DNA from: CAZOWW01 sp964583765
GTDB taxonomy: Bacteria; Actinomycetota; Actinomycetes; Actinomycetales; Kineosporiaceae
Length of the DNA stretch: 38,354 bases
Assembly: GCA_964583765.1 (NCBI GenBank)
Contig: CAZOWW010000048.1
Span: forward strand, 1 to 38,354
Direction of reading: 5' to 3'
Position numbers and translations under genes: made by a program. Of this stretch, positions 8,796 through 17,455 are shown piece after piece; positions within the stretch are counted from its first letter, which is position 1, and each line of letters opens with the position of its first letter. The notes under the pieces are model-generated. The model saw only the letters and a program-made list of their open reading frames with translations, ran no database searches and was not told the DNA's origin.

Positions 8796-9190
8796 GCGTT
8801 CGACCTGCTTGACCAGGTGGTCGAGCGTGAGGAAATCGTGCTGCTCAGGGCGCAGGGCCATGGTTTCCGGGCGATCGCCCGGGAGCTCGATCGGGACCCG
8901 GGCACGATCTCGCGTGAGCTGCGGCGCAACGCCGCGAGCCGCGCCGGCAAGCGCGAGTCCCGGGCCGGCGTCGCGCAGTGGAAGGCACCGGTCGCGGCGC
9001 GGCGTCCCAGGCCGGCCAAACCGGCGGGCAACCCGGGGTCGCGGGAGTACGTGCAGGCGCGGTTGAGCGGGCAGTTGCCCGTCCGGGCGGGACCGTCCTG
9101 GGTGCCTGTGCTCATTGCCATCGTCGTCGGCGCGGTCAGCATCGCCAGAGGCCGCCCCCCGAGTCCGGCTCCGCCGCAGACGACCGGTAG
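8796..9190 (+). pseudogene. Degenerate IS30-family transposase, N-terminal fragment
   Basis: The frame from 8796 reads VEREEIVLLRAQGHGFRAIA then RELDRDPGTISRELRRN, the helix-turn-helix that opens IS30 transposases, followed by a basic stretch and SREYVQARLSG. IS30 proteins continue with a segment like RPDGTVV...RRHGRRQHRRWA; that continuation is seen in a different frame here (ARPGGTVLGACAHC, RRRRGQHRQRPP), implying a frameshift near 9080. The DDE catalytic domain is absent and I found no terminal inverted repeats. It is an insertion relic at the edge of the phenazine cluster. Confidence 0.72.
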
Positions 9191-9507
9191 CCCTACCAGC
9201 AGCCACGGCGTCGGATGAGGCCGCGCATCCACGTCGCAGTCAGGGTTGCCGCCGCGCAGGGGCGGTGGGTGCGAGGCGAGCGTGAATATCCGCCACCCTG
9301 GCGGTCACCAGTGGAATGAGTCTGTCAATTTTGCGTCCTGGACGCCGTTCGGATCACTGACCGACTTTACTTGAAGACGCAGGTGCTCGTTCCGAAATCG
9401 GCCACCGATTCGAAGCGCTCGAGAAGCAGGTGTGATACGGCCACGGCAGACCTGCTAGCCAGCATCGACAGCAAGGACGCAACACGAGTTTGTGTCCTAC
9501 ACGAGAA
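9191..9507 (+). other. Gene-free stretch before the quinone reductase gene
   Basis: About 320 bp with no supportable coding region. It probably contains the promoter of the following reductase gene, but no convincing -35/-10 pair stands out. Confidence 0.35.
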
Positions 9508-10074
9508 ATGGAACCGTCTGTGACCACCAGCCGCACCCTCCTCATTGTCGCCCACCCGGACCTCGGGAGCTCCCGCGCCAACGCCGCCCGGCTCGCCGAG
9601 ATCGAGGGCTTGGGCAACGTCACCGTCCACGACCTCTATGAGGCCTACCCTGATTTCCGCATCGATGTGGCGCGCGAGCAGCAGTTGCTGCGCGAGCACG
9701 ACACCGTAGTTCTGCAGTTCCCGGTGCAATGGTACAGCGTGACCCCCTTGCTCAAGGCATGGATCGACGCGGTGCTGGTGTATGGTTTCGCCTTCACCTT
9801 CGACGGTTCCGCCTCCGAGCTGCGCGGCAAGAAGGCCTGGCTGGCCGTCTCGGCCGGCAGCACCCTGGAAAGTTACACCGCAGAAGGCGTCGCCCGACGG
9901 ACTCTCGACGAGTACCTCGCCCCGGTCAGTCAGACACTGCTGTTCTGCCAATTCGACTACCGTGGTGTTCACGCTGTCTACAGCATGATGTTCGACCCCG
10001 CGGACGAGGACCTCGTCCTGGACGCCAAGGAGTTCTCCAGGTTTCTCGCGACCGGTGGGACGCCGGTCGGCTGA
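9508..10074 (+). CDS. NAD(P)H:quinone oxidoreductase, flavodoxin-2 fold (MdaB/KefF type)
   Basis: About 188 residues. LLIVAHPDLGSSRANAARLAE at the N-terminus is the flavin phosphate loop region; LREHDTVVLQFPVQWYSVTP and LLKAWIDAVLVYGFAFTFDG are typical of the flavodoxin_2 family (MdaB, KefF, DT-diaphorase relatives), which carry out two-electron reduction of quinones or similar acceptors in the cytoplasm. ATG 9508 is chosen; a TTG at 9490 and a GTG at 9520 are alternatives and no ribosome site decides between them. It is convergent with the Lrp-type regulator. A role in handling redox-active phenazine stress is possible from proximity but is only inference. Confidence 0.85.
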   Translation: MEPSVTTSRTLLIVAHPDLGSSRANAARLAEIEGLGNVTVHDLYEAYPDFRIDVAREQQLLREHDTVVLQFPVQWYSVTPLLKAWIDAVLVYGFAFTFDGSASELRGKKAWLAVSAGSTLESYTAEGVARRTLDEYLAPVSQTLLFCQFDYRGVHAVYSMMFDPADEDLVLDAKEFSRFLATGGTPVG

Positions 10075-10209
10075 CATTGCCCGGATCGGGGTGGATCACC
10101 TGCACGGAACCGTGGTGGGTCGAAGGCGCCTCATCCCGGACGTCGTCTACTCTGCCCGATTTCTTGACTTGGTGGTGGCCGTACTCGACCGTGGACCGGA
10201 CGGTGAGGC

Positions 10210-11208
10210 CTACTCCGCCCTGGGGCTGCTGCGCAGGAACGGACTGCACATTTTCAGGGTCCTCTGGACAGGACTTGTCTCGAGCGTGCGAATGGAGTCC
10301 AGCGCGCCGAGACCATGAGCCAGGTAATCATGAAGTTCTGTGGGAGTCCTGCACAGGACGAGGGCCACCAGGTTGGTCGAGCCGGTGATGGAGGCCAGGA
10401 AGGCCAGTTCCCTGTGTTGGATCAGGGCTCTCGCTGTCTGGTTCAGGTGCGCGGGGGCGACCGACATCCAGAGCAGGGCTTGCGTCGTGATGCCGTACAC
10501 CTCCGCACCGATCTCGATATCGAAGGTGAGCATGCCGCCCGCCTGCAGTGCGGCGAGTCGGCGCGTCACGGTTGAGGATGACAGGCCGGTCTCGGCGGCC
10601 AGATCTGTGTAGCTGGTGCGGCCGTTACGCTGCAACGCGGCCAGCAGTTGCCAGTCCGCTTGGCTCAGGGACGTGAGGGGCTCGTGTTCGTCAGCGCCAT
10701 CTGACGAGTCGAATGCTTGGCGGAGTTGCTCCTGCTGGTCATCGGTGAGAGCCCTCGTGTGCCCCGGCCAGGCGGTGGGACCGCCGAGATAGGTATGTAA
10801 CAGGCGGTGCGCCGACACCTCGGTGATGCTGGGCGCGCGAGGGATCTCGTGGAGCAGCAGCGAATGGTGCGCCGCGGTGTTCGTGGCCGTGACCAAGCAG
10901 ATCTCGCTTCCCCCGGACATGCGCCGTACCCAGGTGGTGTCGTTGCGCCGGGCCAGGCTCTGCGCCACGCGCTCAGCGGTGTTCGGGCTGGCCGTGAGTC
11001 TCAGAATCCATTTCTCACCTGACGGTCGCCACGGGTTCACAACCCCGACGACCCGAAGCGACAACTCGCTGCTCATCCGGCGGTAGCGACGGGCGACGGT
11101 TTGCGTGGAGACGTCCAGAACTTCGGCGATCCGGCTGAACGGCGCCCGACCGTCCATACGCAGGGCATGAATAATACCGTGGTCCAGCTCGTCGACTTTG
11201 GAGGCCAT
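10210..11208 (-). CDS. Double-domain Lrp/AsnC-family transcriptional regulator
   Basis: 332 residues, about twice the normal Lrp/AsnC length. The first winged-helix AsnC head is near residues 4-50 (VDELDHGIIHALRMDGRAPF, then IAEVLDVSTQTVARRYRRM), followed by an AsnC ligand-binding-like segment. A second head lies near residues 186-235 (LLAALQRNGRTSYTDLAAET, then GLSSSTVTRRLAALQAGGML), followed by a second RAM-like domain. Tandem Lrp proteins of this shape are common in streptomycetes and regulate amino acid or secondary metabolism genes. ATG 11208 (MASKVDELD) is chosen over an upstream in-frame start because it begins at the domain. The target is unknown. Confidence 0.88.
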   Translation of the reverse strand: MASKVDELDHGIIHALRMDGRAPFSRIAEVLDVSTQTVARRYRRMSSELSLRVVGVVNPWRPSGEKWILRLTASPNTAERVAQSLARRNDTTWVRRMSGGSEICLVTATNTAAHHSLLLHEIPRAPSITEVSAHRLLHTYLGGPTAWPGHTRALTDDQQEQLRQAFDSSDGADEHEPLTSLSQADWQLLAALQRNGRTSYTDLAAETGLSSSTVTRRLAALQAGGMLTFDIEIGAEVYGITTQALLWMSVAPAHLNQTARALIQHRELAFLASITGSTNLVALVLCRTPTELHDYLAHGLGALDSIRTLETSPVQRTLKMCSPFLRSSPRAE

Positions 11209-11396
11209 TGGTTCAGGATAATCGCCCCCTGGTCGGCTCGGGCCAGGAACACTCAGAGAGGTTTGCGACACCCGTTCTCCTCGGATAGTAAGGGATGACC
11301 CGCTCCGATAGTGAGATGGTCCAATTCATCGACTCTGGAGGCCATTGACACAAGAAGATCGCCCCTGGTTGGCTCGGGTCAGGGGCACTCAGAGAG
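11180..11396. repeat. Direct duplication of the regulator's 5' end and upstream region
   Basis: Bases 11180-11260 (first codons of the Lrp gene plus upstream DNA) are repeated at 11317-11396 with roughly 80 percent identity, one single-base indel and a constant 137-bp offset. Copy 2 on the minus strand begins a frame reading MASRVDELDH, the same N-terminus as the intact gene (MASKVDELDH), then diverges. It is the stub of a second regulator gene, left by tandem duplication and deletion or by recombination between paralogues. Confidence 0.8.
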
Positions 11397-11892
11397 GTAG
11401 GCGGCCGCGAAGGTGGCGGCCGCACTCGACCAGCCCTGGTGCGTCTGGTCGGCCTTCACGTCCTGGTCCGTGCCTGGCCTTGAGCGCACCATCAGTCGCA
11501 GATACCTCGGCTGCCACGACACCTCCCCCCTGCACGCGACCCCGGCCAGGGGACGACACGTGACACCACCATGGACCGGGAGATGTCATGCCGCAAGATA
11601 AGACAAACCCTGCCCAGGACCACCGGCCAAGGGACGTCGTCGGGCGCCTGCGCGGCCGCCACGCTTCTGGTCGCCGACTGTGCCGGCCGCAGCCGGTCAA
11701 CCCCGGTCAGGCGGCAGCTCGTGGGGGAGTGACGGTCCGCCTCGCTCCGCCATTCGGCTGAACCGGTGCCGGTGGTCACCGCGCCCTGCGGTGAGGAGCT
11801 TCCCGCGGACGGAATACTGCCTGAATGGGCCCGAGCAGCGGAGAGCAGGCGAATCGTGCCTCCCGGTCGCAGTCGCGCTCCGGACCAGGCCG
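11397..11892. other. Gene-free stretch
   Basis: About 500 bp between the regulator duplication and the TPR gene. All six frames have only short or arginine/proline-rich frames of the shadow type. No recognisable domain, terminator or repeat was seen. Confidence 0.35.
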
Positions 11893-13259
11893 GTGAGCGG
11901 CCCGGTGGACGACGCCGCCCAGCAGATCGCCCGCGCTGAGGCCCTGCGGGATCTCCATCGACACGGCGAGGCGATCACGCTGCTGCAGGGTGTGCTCGCT
12001 GGCGACCCCGATCAAGTCCATGCCTGGTGCGTGCTCGCCCTTGCTCAGGTCGACGCCGGAGACGGGGCCGAGGCCTTGCTGTCCGCCCGTCGGGCCTGCG
12101 CCCTCGCCCCCGACGACGACTGGGCCCAGCGCATTCGCAGCGTGGCCGCATCGAGGCTCGGGAAGCACGAGGAGGCCGTCCGGGCCGCCCGGCAGGCGAT
12201 CGTTGTCTGCCCTTACGTCTGGCACGGGCACGTCCAACTCGTGAACGCGCTGGCCAACCGGGGCAAGCCCCGGGGCCGGGGCGCCCGGAAGATGGATCAG
12301 GACGGCTGGACGGAGGCCGAGGCCGCGGCGACGCGAGCTCTCGCTCTTGGTCCGGACCAGGCCGAGCCCCACTTCGTGGCCGGCAGGTTGGCCCAGGCGC
12401 AGGGACGTCTCTGGATTGCGGGGACTTCTTCCGGCGGACCCTGGCGATCGATCCGGAGCACAATGGCGCCCGGAACGAACTGGCCCGGCTCCCCCTGCTC
12501 GGGCCGGATGGCGGCCTCAAGGAGTCGCTGGCCCGTTCGGTGGAGGGCTTCGCCTCGGCTGCGCGCGCCGATCCCCGGTACGAACTCGCCCGGAGCAACT
12601 TCTTCAACATCCTTCGTGTTCTCGAACGTTCTTTTGCGACCAGCGTCCTGCTGGCCGTGCTCACCCATTGGCTGATGCGTGCGATCACCGTGAACACGCC
12701 AGTGTCAGCGCTCCAGTGGCTGTCCCTGGTCGTCCTCCTCGTCCCCTTGGGACATATCTACGATCTCCTGCCCGTCTGGTCCACGAGTACTCGTCGCGTG
12801 GTGTTCCGGGAGCTCAGCCTGGGTACGCAGGGCCTTACCCTGGTGTTCCTGGCCACCGCTCAACTGCTCGCATTCGTCACACCATTGCTGCCCGGAGCCC
12901 TGGCGAACGGCTTCGATGCCGTCGCGGCGACCCTCGCTCTGCTGGCACGGGAGGTCCTCGACGCCGAACCGGTGGCAGCCGGCCCTGGCGGGGAGCCCGC
13001 CGGGATCCTGCGCCGATGGGCCGGAACCTGGCGCAGGGCAGGACGCGAGGCCGTCGCCGGTCTGGCCAACGCCCAGAAGCTCCCGTGGCCCGCGGCGGGC
13101 CAATCCTGGACGCTGCGCCTGCTCCTCCTCGCCGGAGTGAGCGCGGTCATCGTGCCGCACACCCTGAGGTGGCTGCTCCTGCCGGGAACCGCTGTTCTGC
13201 TCGTGGTCGGGATCCTGTTCGCGATGCTGATCTGCCCGGGCGGAGGCCGCAGCCGCTGA
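11893..13259 (+). pseudogene. TPR-repeat membrane protein with an internal frameshift
   Basis: The first part (GTG 11893 to about 12410) encodes tetratricopeptide-like helices: ARAEALRDLHRHGEAITLLQ, CVLALAQVDAGDGAEALLSA and WTEAEAAATRALALGPDQA. At about 12409-12411 the coherent reading moves to another frame, where it continues without loss as FFRRTLAIDPEHNGARNELA, then about four hydrophobic segments (for example SVLLAVLTHWLM, ALQWLSLVVLLVPLG) to a stop at 13259. A single base missing near 12410 would restore one 455-codon gene. It is either a recent pseudogene or an assembly/sequencing error. The likely intact product is a cytoplasmic TPR scaffold on a membrane anchor; function unknown. Confidence 0.72.
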
Positions 13260-13561
13260 CCGCCCGCTTCATCGAGTGCCACTGGCCGGATCGTCTCGGA
13301 CATCTCGCCCGCCTTCTCGCCGAGCGCCCGCTCGGCGTATCAGGCCAAGTGCCCGCCCACCGTTACTGAAACAGTCCCGTCGTCAACTGCTTTGGCGACG
13401 ATTGCCGATGACGCGGGTCATCTCCGCGCGTGACTGCCGTCATTAATCTTGCTGCCGCGCATCACAGGTGCTCGTTACTCCCGACACTTTCGGGGATCCG
13501 CCGCGATTCGGGACGCTACCGCCGACCACGGCGACGGAATTTGGAAGGTGGGCGGGACGCA
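13260..13561 (+). other. Intergenic stretch upstream of the MMPL gene
   Basis: About 300 bp without a supportable gene. An open frame reaches back to 13430 in phase with the MMPL gene but its translation is not protein-like; the region more likely holds the exporter's promoter. Confidence 0.4.
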
Positions 13562-15790
13562 ATGGACCGAAGCGTGCTGGCGCGGCTCGGCGCATGGTGT
13601 TTCAGGCACAGTTGGGCAGTGATGGGGACCTGGTTCGTGCTCATGGTGCTCGGAGGACTCGCGGTCGGACCGGTCTTCGATGGGATCACCGCCAATGCGG
13701 CCGGTACGGGCATGGAGTCGAGGGCCGGGGAGAAGATCCTCAACGAAACCAGCGGGAAGAGCGTGATCGGGTATCTCGACAACGTCGACGGGCGCAGCCC
13801 CACCGTGGCCGCTGTGGCCGCTCGGGCCGGGACTGAGATCGCCAGACTTCCCAAGGTCGCGTTGGTCCGTGCACCGCAGCCGGCAGGTACCAGGGACGAG
13901 CAACGGGCGTCACTCATCGCGGGGGACGGCCGGGCGGCGGTGATCGTCGTGAAGTTCCTGCCGATGGCCGAGAAGCAGCAGCAGGCGGCCCTCGCGCCTG
14001 TCCAGGACCGGCTCCAACAGGTCGCGAAAGACCTCGCCGCAGCCGGTGTGGGGGGTGCCCGGATGCGGGTGGGTGGTGACCTGGCCATGGCGGTGGAGGA
14101 GCAGAGCGCCCAGGAGAACGACCTCACCCGGTCGGAGTTGCTCACGCTGCCCCTCACCCTGCTCGCGTTGATTGTCATCTTCGGGAGTCTGGCCGCTGCC
14201 GGGCTGCCGGTACTCGCGGCCATCGTCTCCGTCGTCGTGTCGATGACGCTGCTGCTCGGTTTCGCGACCTTCACTCAGCTCGACGACAACACCATCACCA
14301 TCGTCACGCTGCTCGGGCTCGGTCTCGCGATCGACTACGGCTTGCTCCTGGTCGGGCGATACCGGGAGGAGTTGTCCGGCGGCCTGCCTCCCGGCGTCGC
14401 CATCGGCCGTGCGTGGGCGACCGCGGGCCGGACGATCGCGTTCAGCGCGCTCACCGTCGCCGCGTCGCTCTCCGCCATGCTTGTGTTCAACCACCCGTCG
14501 ACGCGGGCGCTCGGGGCCGCCGGAATCTCGATCACGGTTGTGTCCATGGTGACCGCACTGACGTTCACGGCGGCGATGATCGGACTGCTGAAGCGCTGGA
14601 TCCGGCCGTCTCGACGGCAGGTCGCGGCGCGGTCGGCCGGGAGCGTGAACGGCGAGTCCGGGTTCTTCGCCGCGACTGCCAGGATGGTGCAGCGGCGTCC
14701 GGTCGCCACGGTCGTCGGGACCACCGCGGTCCTGCTGGCGATGGCGGCTCCGCTGCTGTCGGCCGTCCTCAGGCAGCCGGAGTCAGCGCTGCCCGATCGC
14801 TACCCGACGATGCGGGTGGCCGCCGACTACGCAGCGAGCTTCGGCCCGAAGCAGGACACCGGCACCGTGACCGTGCTGGCGTCCACCACGCCAGCGACGC
14901 TGGACGCCTGGGCCGCGCAGTGGCGCACGGATCGGGCGGTGGCGTTGGTGCAGCCAGCCGAACCGGTCGGCGCCACCAGAGCGGCTGTGACCCTCGACCT
15001 CCGTGGTGGCGAGCAGGACTCCCAGGCCCGCGCGCTGGTCGATCGGATCAGGGCGAACCGGCCTGCCGGGGGAAGCTCCTGGGTGACCGGGAGGGCGGCC
15101 TCCGCACTCGATGAGCAGCGAAGGATCACCGACCGGCTGCCGCTCGCCATTGCCGTCATGGTCATCAGCATGCTGTCGTTGCTGTTCCTGATGACCGGCT
15201 CACTGATCGTCCCGATCAAGGCGATGCTCACGAATGTCATCTCGATCGGCGCCGCGTTCGGTGTGTTCACCCTCATCTTCCAGAAGGGGTACGGCCGTAG
15301 CCTGCTCGACACCATTCCGAGCGGCGGCCTCGATCTCGGGGCGTTGGTGATCGTGTTCGCGTTCGCGTTCGGGCTGTCGATGGACTATGAGGTCTTCCTG
15401 CTGGGCCGGATCAAGGAATACGTCGACGGGGGCGCGGACAACGACACAGCCGTCCGCCGCGGCCTGCAGAGTACCGGGCGGATCATCACTTCCGCGGCGG
15501 TCCTCATGGTGATCGTGTTCGGCTGCTTCGGTTCGGCCACGACCGCGTACATCGAACAGGTCGGCATCGGGCTGGCGGTCGCGATCCTGATCGACGCGAC
15601 CCTCGTTCGGTGCCTGCTGGTACCCGCCACCATGACGCTGCTCGGTCAGAGGAACTGGTGGGCCCCCGGGCCGATGAGGAGGCTGCACGCCAGGATCGGT
15701 CTCACCGAGACGTCCCAAGCCGCCGATACCGGATGCGCCCGGTCGCCACTTGTCGTGGCGTCCTCGAGCGGAGGCTCGCCATCAGTGTGA
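13562..15790 (+). CDS. MMPL/RND-family membrane exporter
   Basis: 742 residues with the two-halved RND layout: one N-terminal transmembrane helix (WAVMGTWFVLMVLGGLAVGP), a large extracytoplasmic loop, a five-helix bundle near 190-350, a second loop, and a second bundle near 535-715. Both halves carry the proton-relay Asp-Tyr pair of MmpL proteins: Asp258 in GLAIDYGLLLVGR and Asp608 in LSMDYEVFLLGRIKEY. Start ATG 13562 follows a GGAAGGTGGG stretch; the upstream in-frame extension is arginine-rich and not helix-forming. The family exports lipids, polyketides or drugs using the proton gradient. Export of the phenazine is possible, but the gene is 5 kb from that operon. Confidence 0.92.
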   Translation: MDRSVLARLGAWCFRHSWAVMGTWFVLMVLGGLAVGPVFDGITANAAGTGMESRAGEKILNETSGKSVIGYLDNVDGRSPTVAAVAARAGTEIARLPKVALVRAPQPAGTRDEQRASLIAGDGRAAVIVVKFLPMAEKQQQAALAPVQDRLQQVAKDLAAAGVGGARMRVGGDLAMAVEEQSAQENDLTRSELLTLPLTLLALIVIFGSLAAAGLPVLAAIVSVVVSMTLLLGFATFTQLDDNTITIVTLLGLGLAIDYGLLLVGRYREELSGGLPPGVAIGRAWATAGRTIAFSALTVAASLSAMLVFNHPSTRALGAAGISITVVSMVTALTFTAAMIGLLKRWIRPSRRQVAARSAGSVNGESGFFAATARMVQRRPVATVVGTTAVLLAMAAPLLSAVLRQPESALPDRYPTMRVAADYAASFGPKQDTGTVTVLASTTPATLDAWAAQWRTDRAVALVQPAEPVGATRAAVTLDLRGGEQDSQARALVDRIRANRPAGGSSWVTGRAASALDEQRRITDRLPLAIAVMVISMLSLLFLMTGSLIVPIKAMLTNVISIGAAFGVFTLIFQKGYGRSLLDTIPSGGLDLGALVIVFAFAFGLSMDYEVFLLGRIKEYVDGGADNDTAVRRGLQSTGRIITSAAVLMVIVFGCFGSATTAYIEQVGIGLAVAILIDATLVRCLLVPATMTLLGQRNWWAPGPMRRLHARIGLTETSQAADTGCARSPLVVASSSGGSPSV

Positions 15791-15840
15791 CGGCACCCGG
15801 GTGCCGACGACGGATCGCTCCCAGATCCGTCGCCGGCACC
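15791..15840 (+). terminator. Strong stem-loop terminator of the MMPL gene
   Basis: Directly after the stop codon, 15800-15816 pairs with 15824-15840 in a 17-bp stem with one mismatch and a 7-base loop. An overlapping perfect 16-bp palindrome (CGGCACCCGGGTGCCG, 15791-15806) competes for the same left arm. No T-run follows, as is usual for actinobacterial terminators. Confidence 0.75.
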
Positions 15841-15890
15841 GCCCTCATCTGTGGACCGGCCATCTCGCGGACCTCAGGGAGGGGTCAGGG

Positions 15891-15953
15891 CCCGAACGTC
15901 CGCCTGAAGAACCCGGACGTCCGCCTGAAGAACCCGAACGTCCGCCTGAAGAA
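15891..15953. repeat. Three tandem copies of a 21-bp unit
   Basis: Units at 15891-15911, 15912-15932 and 15933-15953 begin CCCGAACGTCCGCCTGAAGA; the second differs at one base. The 21-bp (7-codon) period keeps frame, and the minus strand would read repeated LQADVRV, but no gene covers it. It lies in the about 320-bp convergent gap between the MMPL gene and the ArsR-type gene, where nothing else was found beyond the MMPL terminator. Confidence 0.85.
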
Positions 15954-16112
15954 GGGGAGCGCTGCACCCGGTGGTGTCCGACCGGACAGCGCCCCGGTAC
16001 GGCCGGGAACCCGGCCGCGCGGCCGCCGGGTCGCCGCACGGGGCTGAGGCCGGATCCAGATCCCGGTCCGGGCGGCACGTGACCCGGGGGAGGACCGTCC
16101 TGGTGCTGGGCA

Positions 16113-16445
16113 TCAGGGGGCGGCCAGGAATCTGCTGAGCCGGTCGAGGGAGTTGTCCCAGTCGGCGGCGAGGGCGGCCAGGTAGGACTGCGCAATCCTG
16201 ATCGGTTCCGATCGGTGCCGGTACAGCACTCGCCGGCCGGTCCCGGAACTGCTGGTGACCAGCCCGGCGTCGGTGAGCAGGGCGAGGTGCTTGGCGATGC
16301 CCTGGCGGGTGATGGCCAGGCGGCCTGCCAGATCGGTGGAGGTGCTGGGACCGTGCTCGGCGAGCGAGGCGAGGATCGCGCGCCGGTTGGGGTCGGCCAG
16401 CGCCGTGAAGACGCTGGCCGACACATCCTCGAGGTCAGGCGGCAT
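16113..16445 (-). CDS. ArsR-family transcriptional repressor
   Basis: 110 residues with a single winged helix-turn-helix: VFTALADPNRRAILASLAEH, then TDLAGRLAITRQGIAKHLAL and a basic wing (SSSGTGRRVLYRHR). No metal-binding Cys pair is present in the recognition helix, so it is probably a non-metal member. Its ATG lies inside the last codons of the SRPBCC gene (11-bp overlap), so they form one minus-strand operon. This regulator-SRPBCC pairing is common in actinobacteria, and the repressor likely controls its own operon through the inverted repeats at 16882-16931. Confidence 0.88.
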   Translation of the reverse strand: MPPDLEDVSASVFTALADPNRRAILASLAEHGPSTSTDLAGRLAITRQGIAKHLALLTDAGLVTSSSGTGRRVLYRHRSEPIRIAQSYLAALAADWDNSLDRLSRFLAAP

Positions 16446-16872
16446 TGAGGTAGTTCACCAGTTCGGCGAGTTCGGCGCCCCAGCCCTGGACGTTGCCCTG
16501 GTAGCTGGTCTCCAGCCACTCCTGCGGCAGTTGGGCGAAGCCGCTCTCGGTGACGGTGAGCCGGGTGCCCGCTGCGGTCGGTTCGAGCACGAACTCGACG
16601 TAGGTCCGCCTGGGGTCGCCCTCGGGCGCGCCGTTGATGGACCAGCAGTAGGCGAAGACCGACATCGGGTCGACCACCTGGATGGCGAGTGTCTGCTCGG
16701 CGTTGCCGTACTCCTGCCACCGCATGCGCACGTCGTGGCCGGGAGCGACCTCTCCCTCGGCGTGGCTGCCGAACCAGCTGGTCAGGCCCTCGAGTGTGGT
16801 CAGGGCGGCCCAGACCTTGTCCTGGGGCTGGGCGAGGTCGAGAGTCCTGGTGATCTTGTTGGGGATGGGCAT
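16435..16872 (-). CDS. SRPBCC (AHSA1/START-like) domain protein
   Basis: 145 residues of the Bet v1-like AHSA1 group: ITRTLDLAQPQDKVWAALTT, LTSWFGSHAEGEVAPG, YVEFVLEPTAAGTRLTVTES and a C-terminal helix GWGAELAELVNYLNAA. These proteins form a deep hydrophobic cavity and often bind small lipophilic ligands, but no enzyme activity can be assigned. AGGAG sits a few bases before the ATG. It is the first gene of a two-gene operon with the ArsR-type repressor, preceded by a clear regulated promoter. Confidence 0.88.
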   Translation of the reverse strand: MPIPNKITRTLDLAQPQDKVWAALTTLEGLTSWFGSHAEGEVAPGHDVRMRWQEYGNAEQTLAIQVVDPMSVFAYCWSINGAPEGDPRRTYVEFVLEPTAAGTRLTVTESGFAQLPQEWLETSYQGNVQGWGAELAELVNYLNAA

Positions 16873-16881
16873 CGTCTGCTC

Positions 16882-16936
16882 CTATCGCAACTCTCCGGTT
16901 GCGATAGACCGTAAGGCAACTGAATGGTTGCGTCAA
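16882..16936 (-). promoter_or_regulatory. Promoter with two operators for the SRPBCC-ArsR operon
   Basis: On the minus strand TTGACG (16936-16931) and TACGGT (16913-16908) are separated by exactly 17 bp. Operator 1 is a perfect palindrome with 10-bp arms CTATCGCAAC / GTTGCGATAG and a 6-base spacer (16882-16907), covering the expected transcription start. Operator 2 has the same core, GCAAC-N6-GTTGC (16916-16931), inside the -35/-10 spacer. Centres are 29 bp apart. This fits autorepression by the ArsR-type protein; it is a prediction from symmetry. Confidence 0.75.
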
Positions 16937-17080
16937 GCGGTCGGGGGCCTTCCCGTCGGGGATCTCCCGAGGGCCTGTCGGCAGGGGCGCTTTCAGTACC
17001 GGGTGGTGCGCCTGGGCGAGCTCGCGGAAGGCGCGGCTCTTGATGCCCTTCCCGACGGCGATTCCCCCCGTCTCCTCAAC

Positions 17081-17455
17081 TCACAGTTGCTGCCAGGCCC
17101 AGTCGAGGGCGGAATGGGTGGCGTCGAGGTCCGCTCCGTACTGGCGGGCTGCGACGGCGTAGGCCTCAGCGGCGCGGCGGAGGCCCTCCAGGGCTTGTGC
17201 CGGGTCGCCCACGTCGTCGCGTGGCAGGACGAAGGTTCCCTTGTGACCTCGTGATTCGACCACCCGGGCAGCCTCCAGGAGTTCGTAGGCCTGGGCCACC
17301 GTTCCTTTTGCGAGACAGAGGTCGGCAGCCAGTTGCCGGATGGTGGGCAACCGGGTGCCCGGGGGGAGTGTGCCGGTCACCACCATCCTGGTCACCTGTT
17401 GGCGGATCTGTTCATACACGGGCAGCGGCTGCGTGGAGTCGATCCGCAGCATCAT
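17081..17455 (-). CDS. GntR-family regulator, YtrA subfamily
   Basis: 124 residues. The N-terminal winged helix is typical (QPLPVYEQIRQQVTRMVVTG, LPPGTRLPTIRQLAADLCLA, KGTVAQAYELLEAARVVESR), followed by only a short helical tail (ALEGLRRAAEAYAVAARQYG), the hallmark of the YtrA group, which usually controls neighbouring membrane or ABC genes. ATG 17455 overlaps the stop of the upstream membrane protein (TGATG), so the genes are coupled; a second ATG follows immediately. An open frame upstream in the same phase is discarded because it is Pro/Arg-rich and precedes the domain. Likely operator: 18504-18525. Confidence 0.88.
   Translation of the reverse strand: MMLRIDSTQPLPVYEQIRQQVTRMVVTGTLPPGTRLPTIRQLAADLCLAKGTVAQAYELLEAARVVESRGHKGTFVLPRDDVGDPAQALEGLRRAAEAYAVAARQYGADLDATHSALDWAWQQL

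Noticed and set aside
13562..15790. Assignment of the MMPL exporter as the phenazine exporter
   Set aside because: It lies 5 kb away, beyond an IS relic and unrelated genes, so proximity is too weak for that call.
15891..15953. Possible CRISPR array
   Set aside because: The three 21-bp units are directly adjacent with no spacers, and no cas gene is present.
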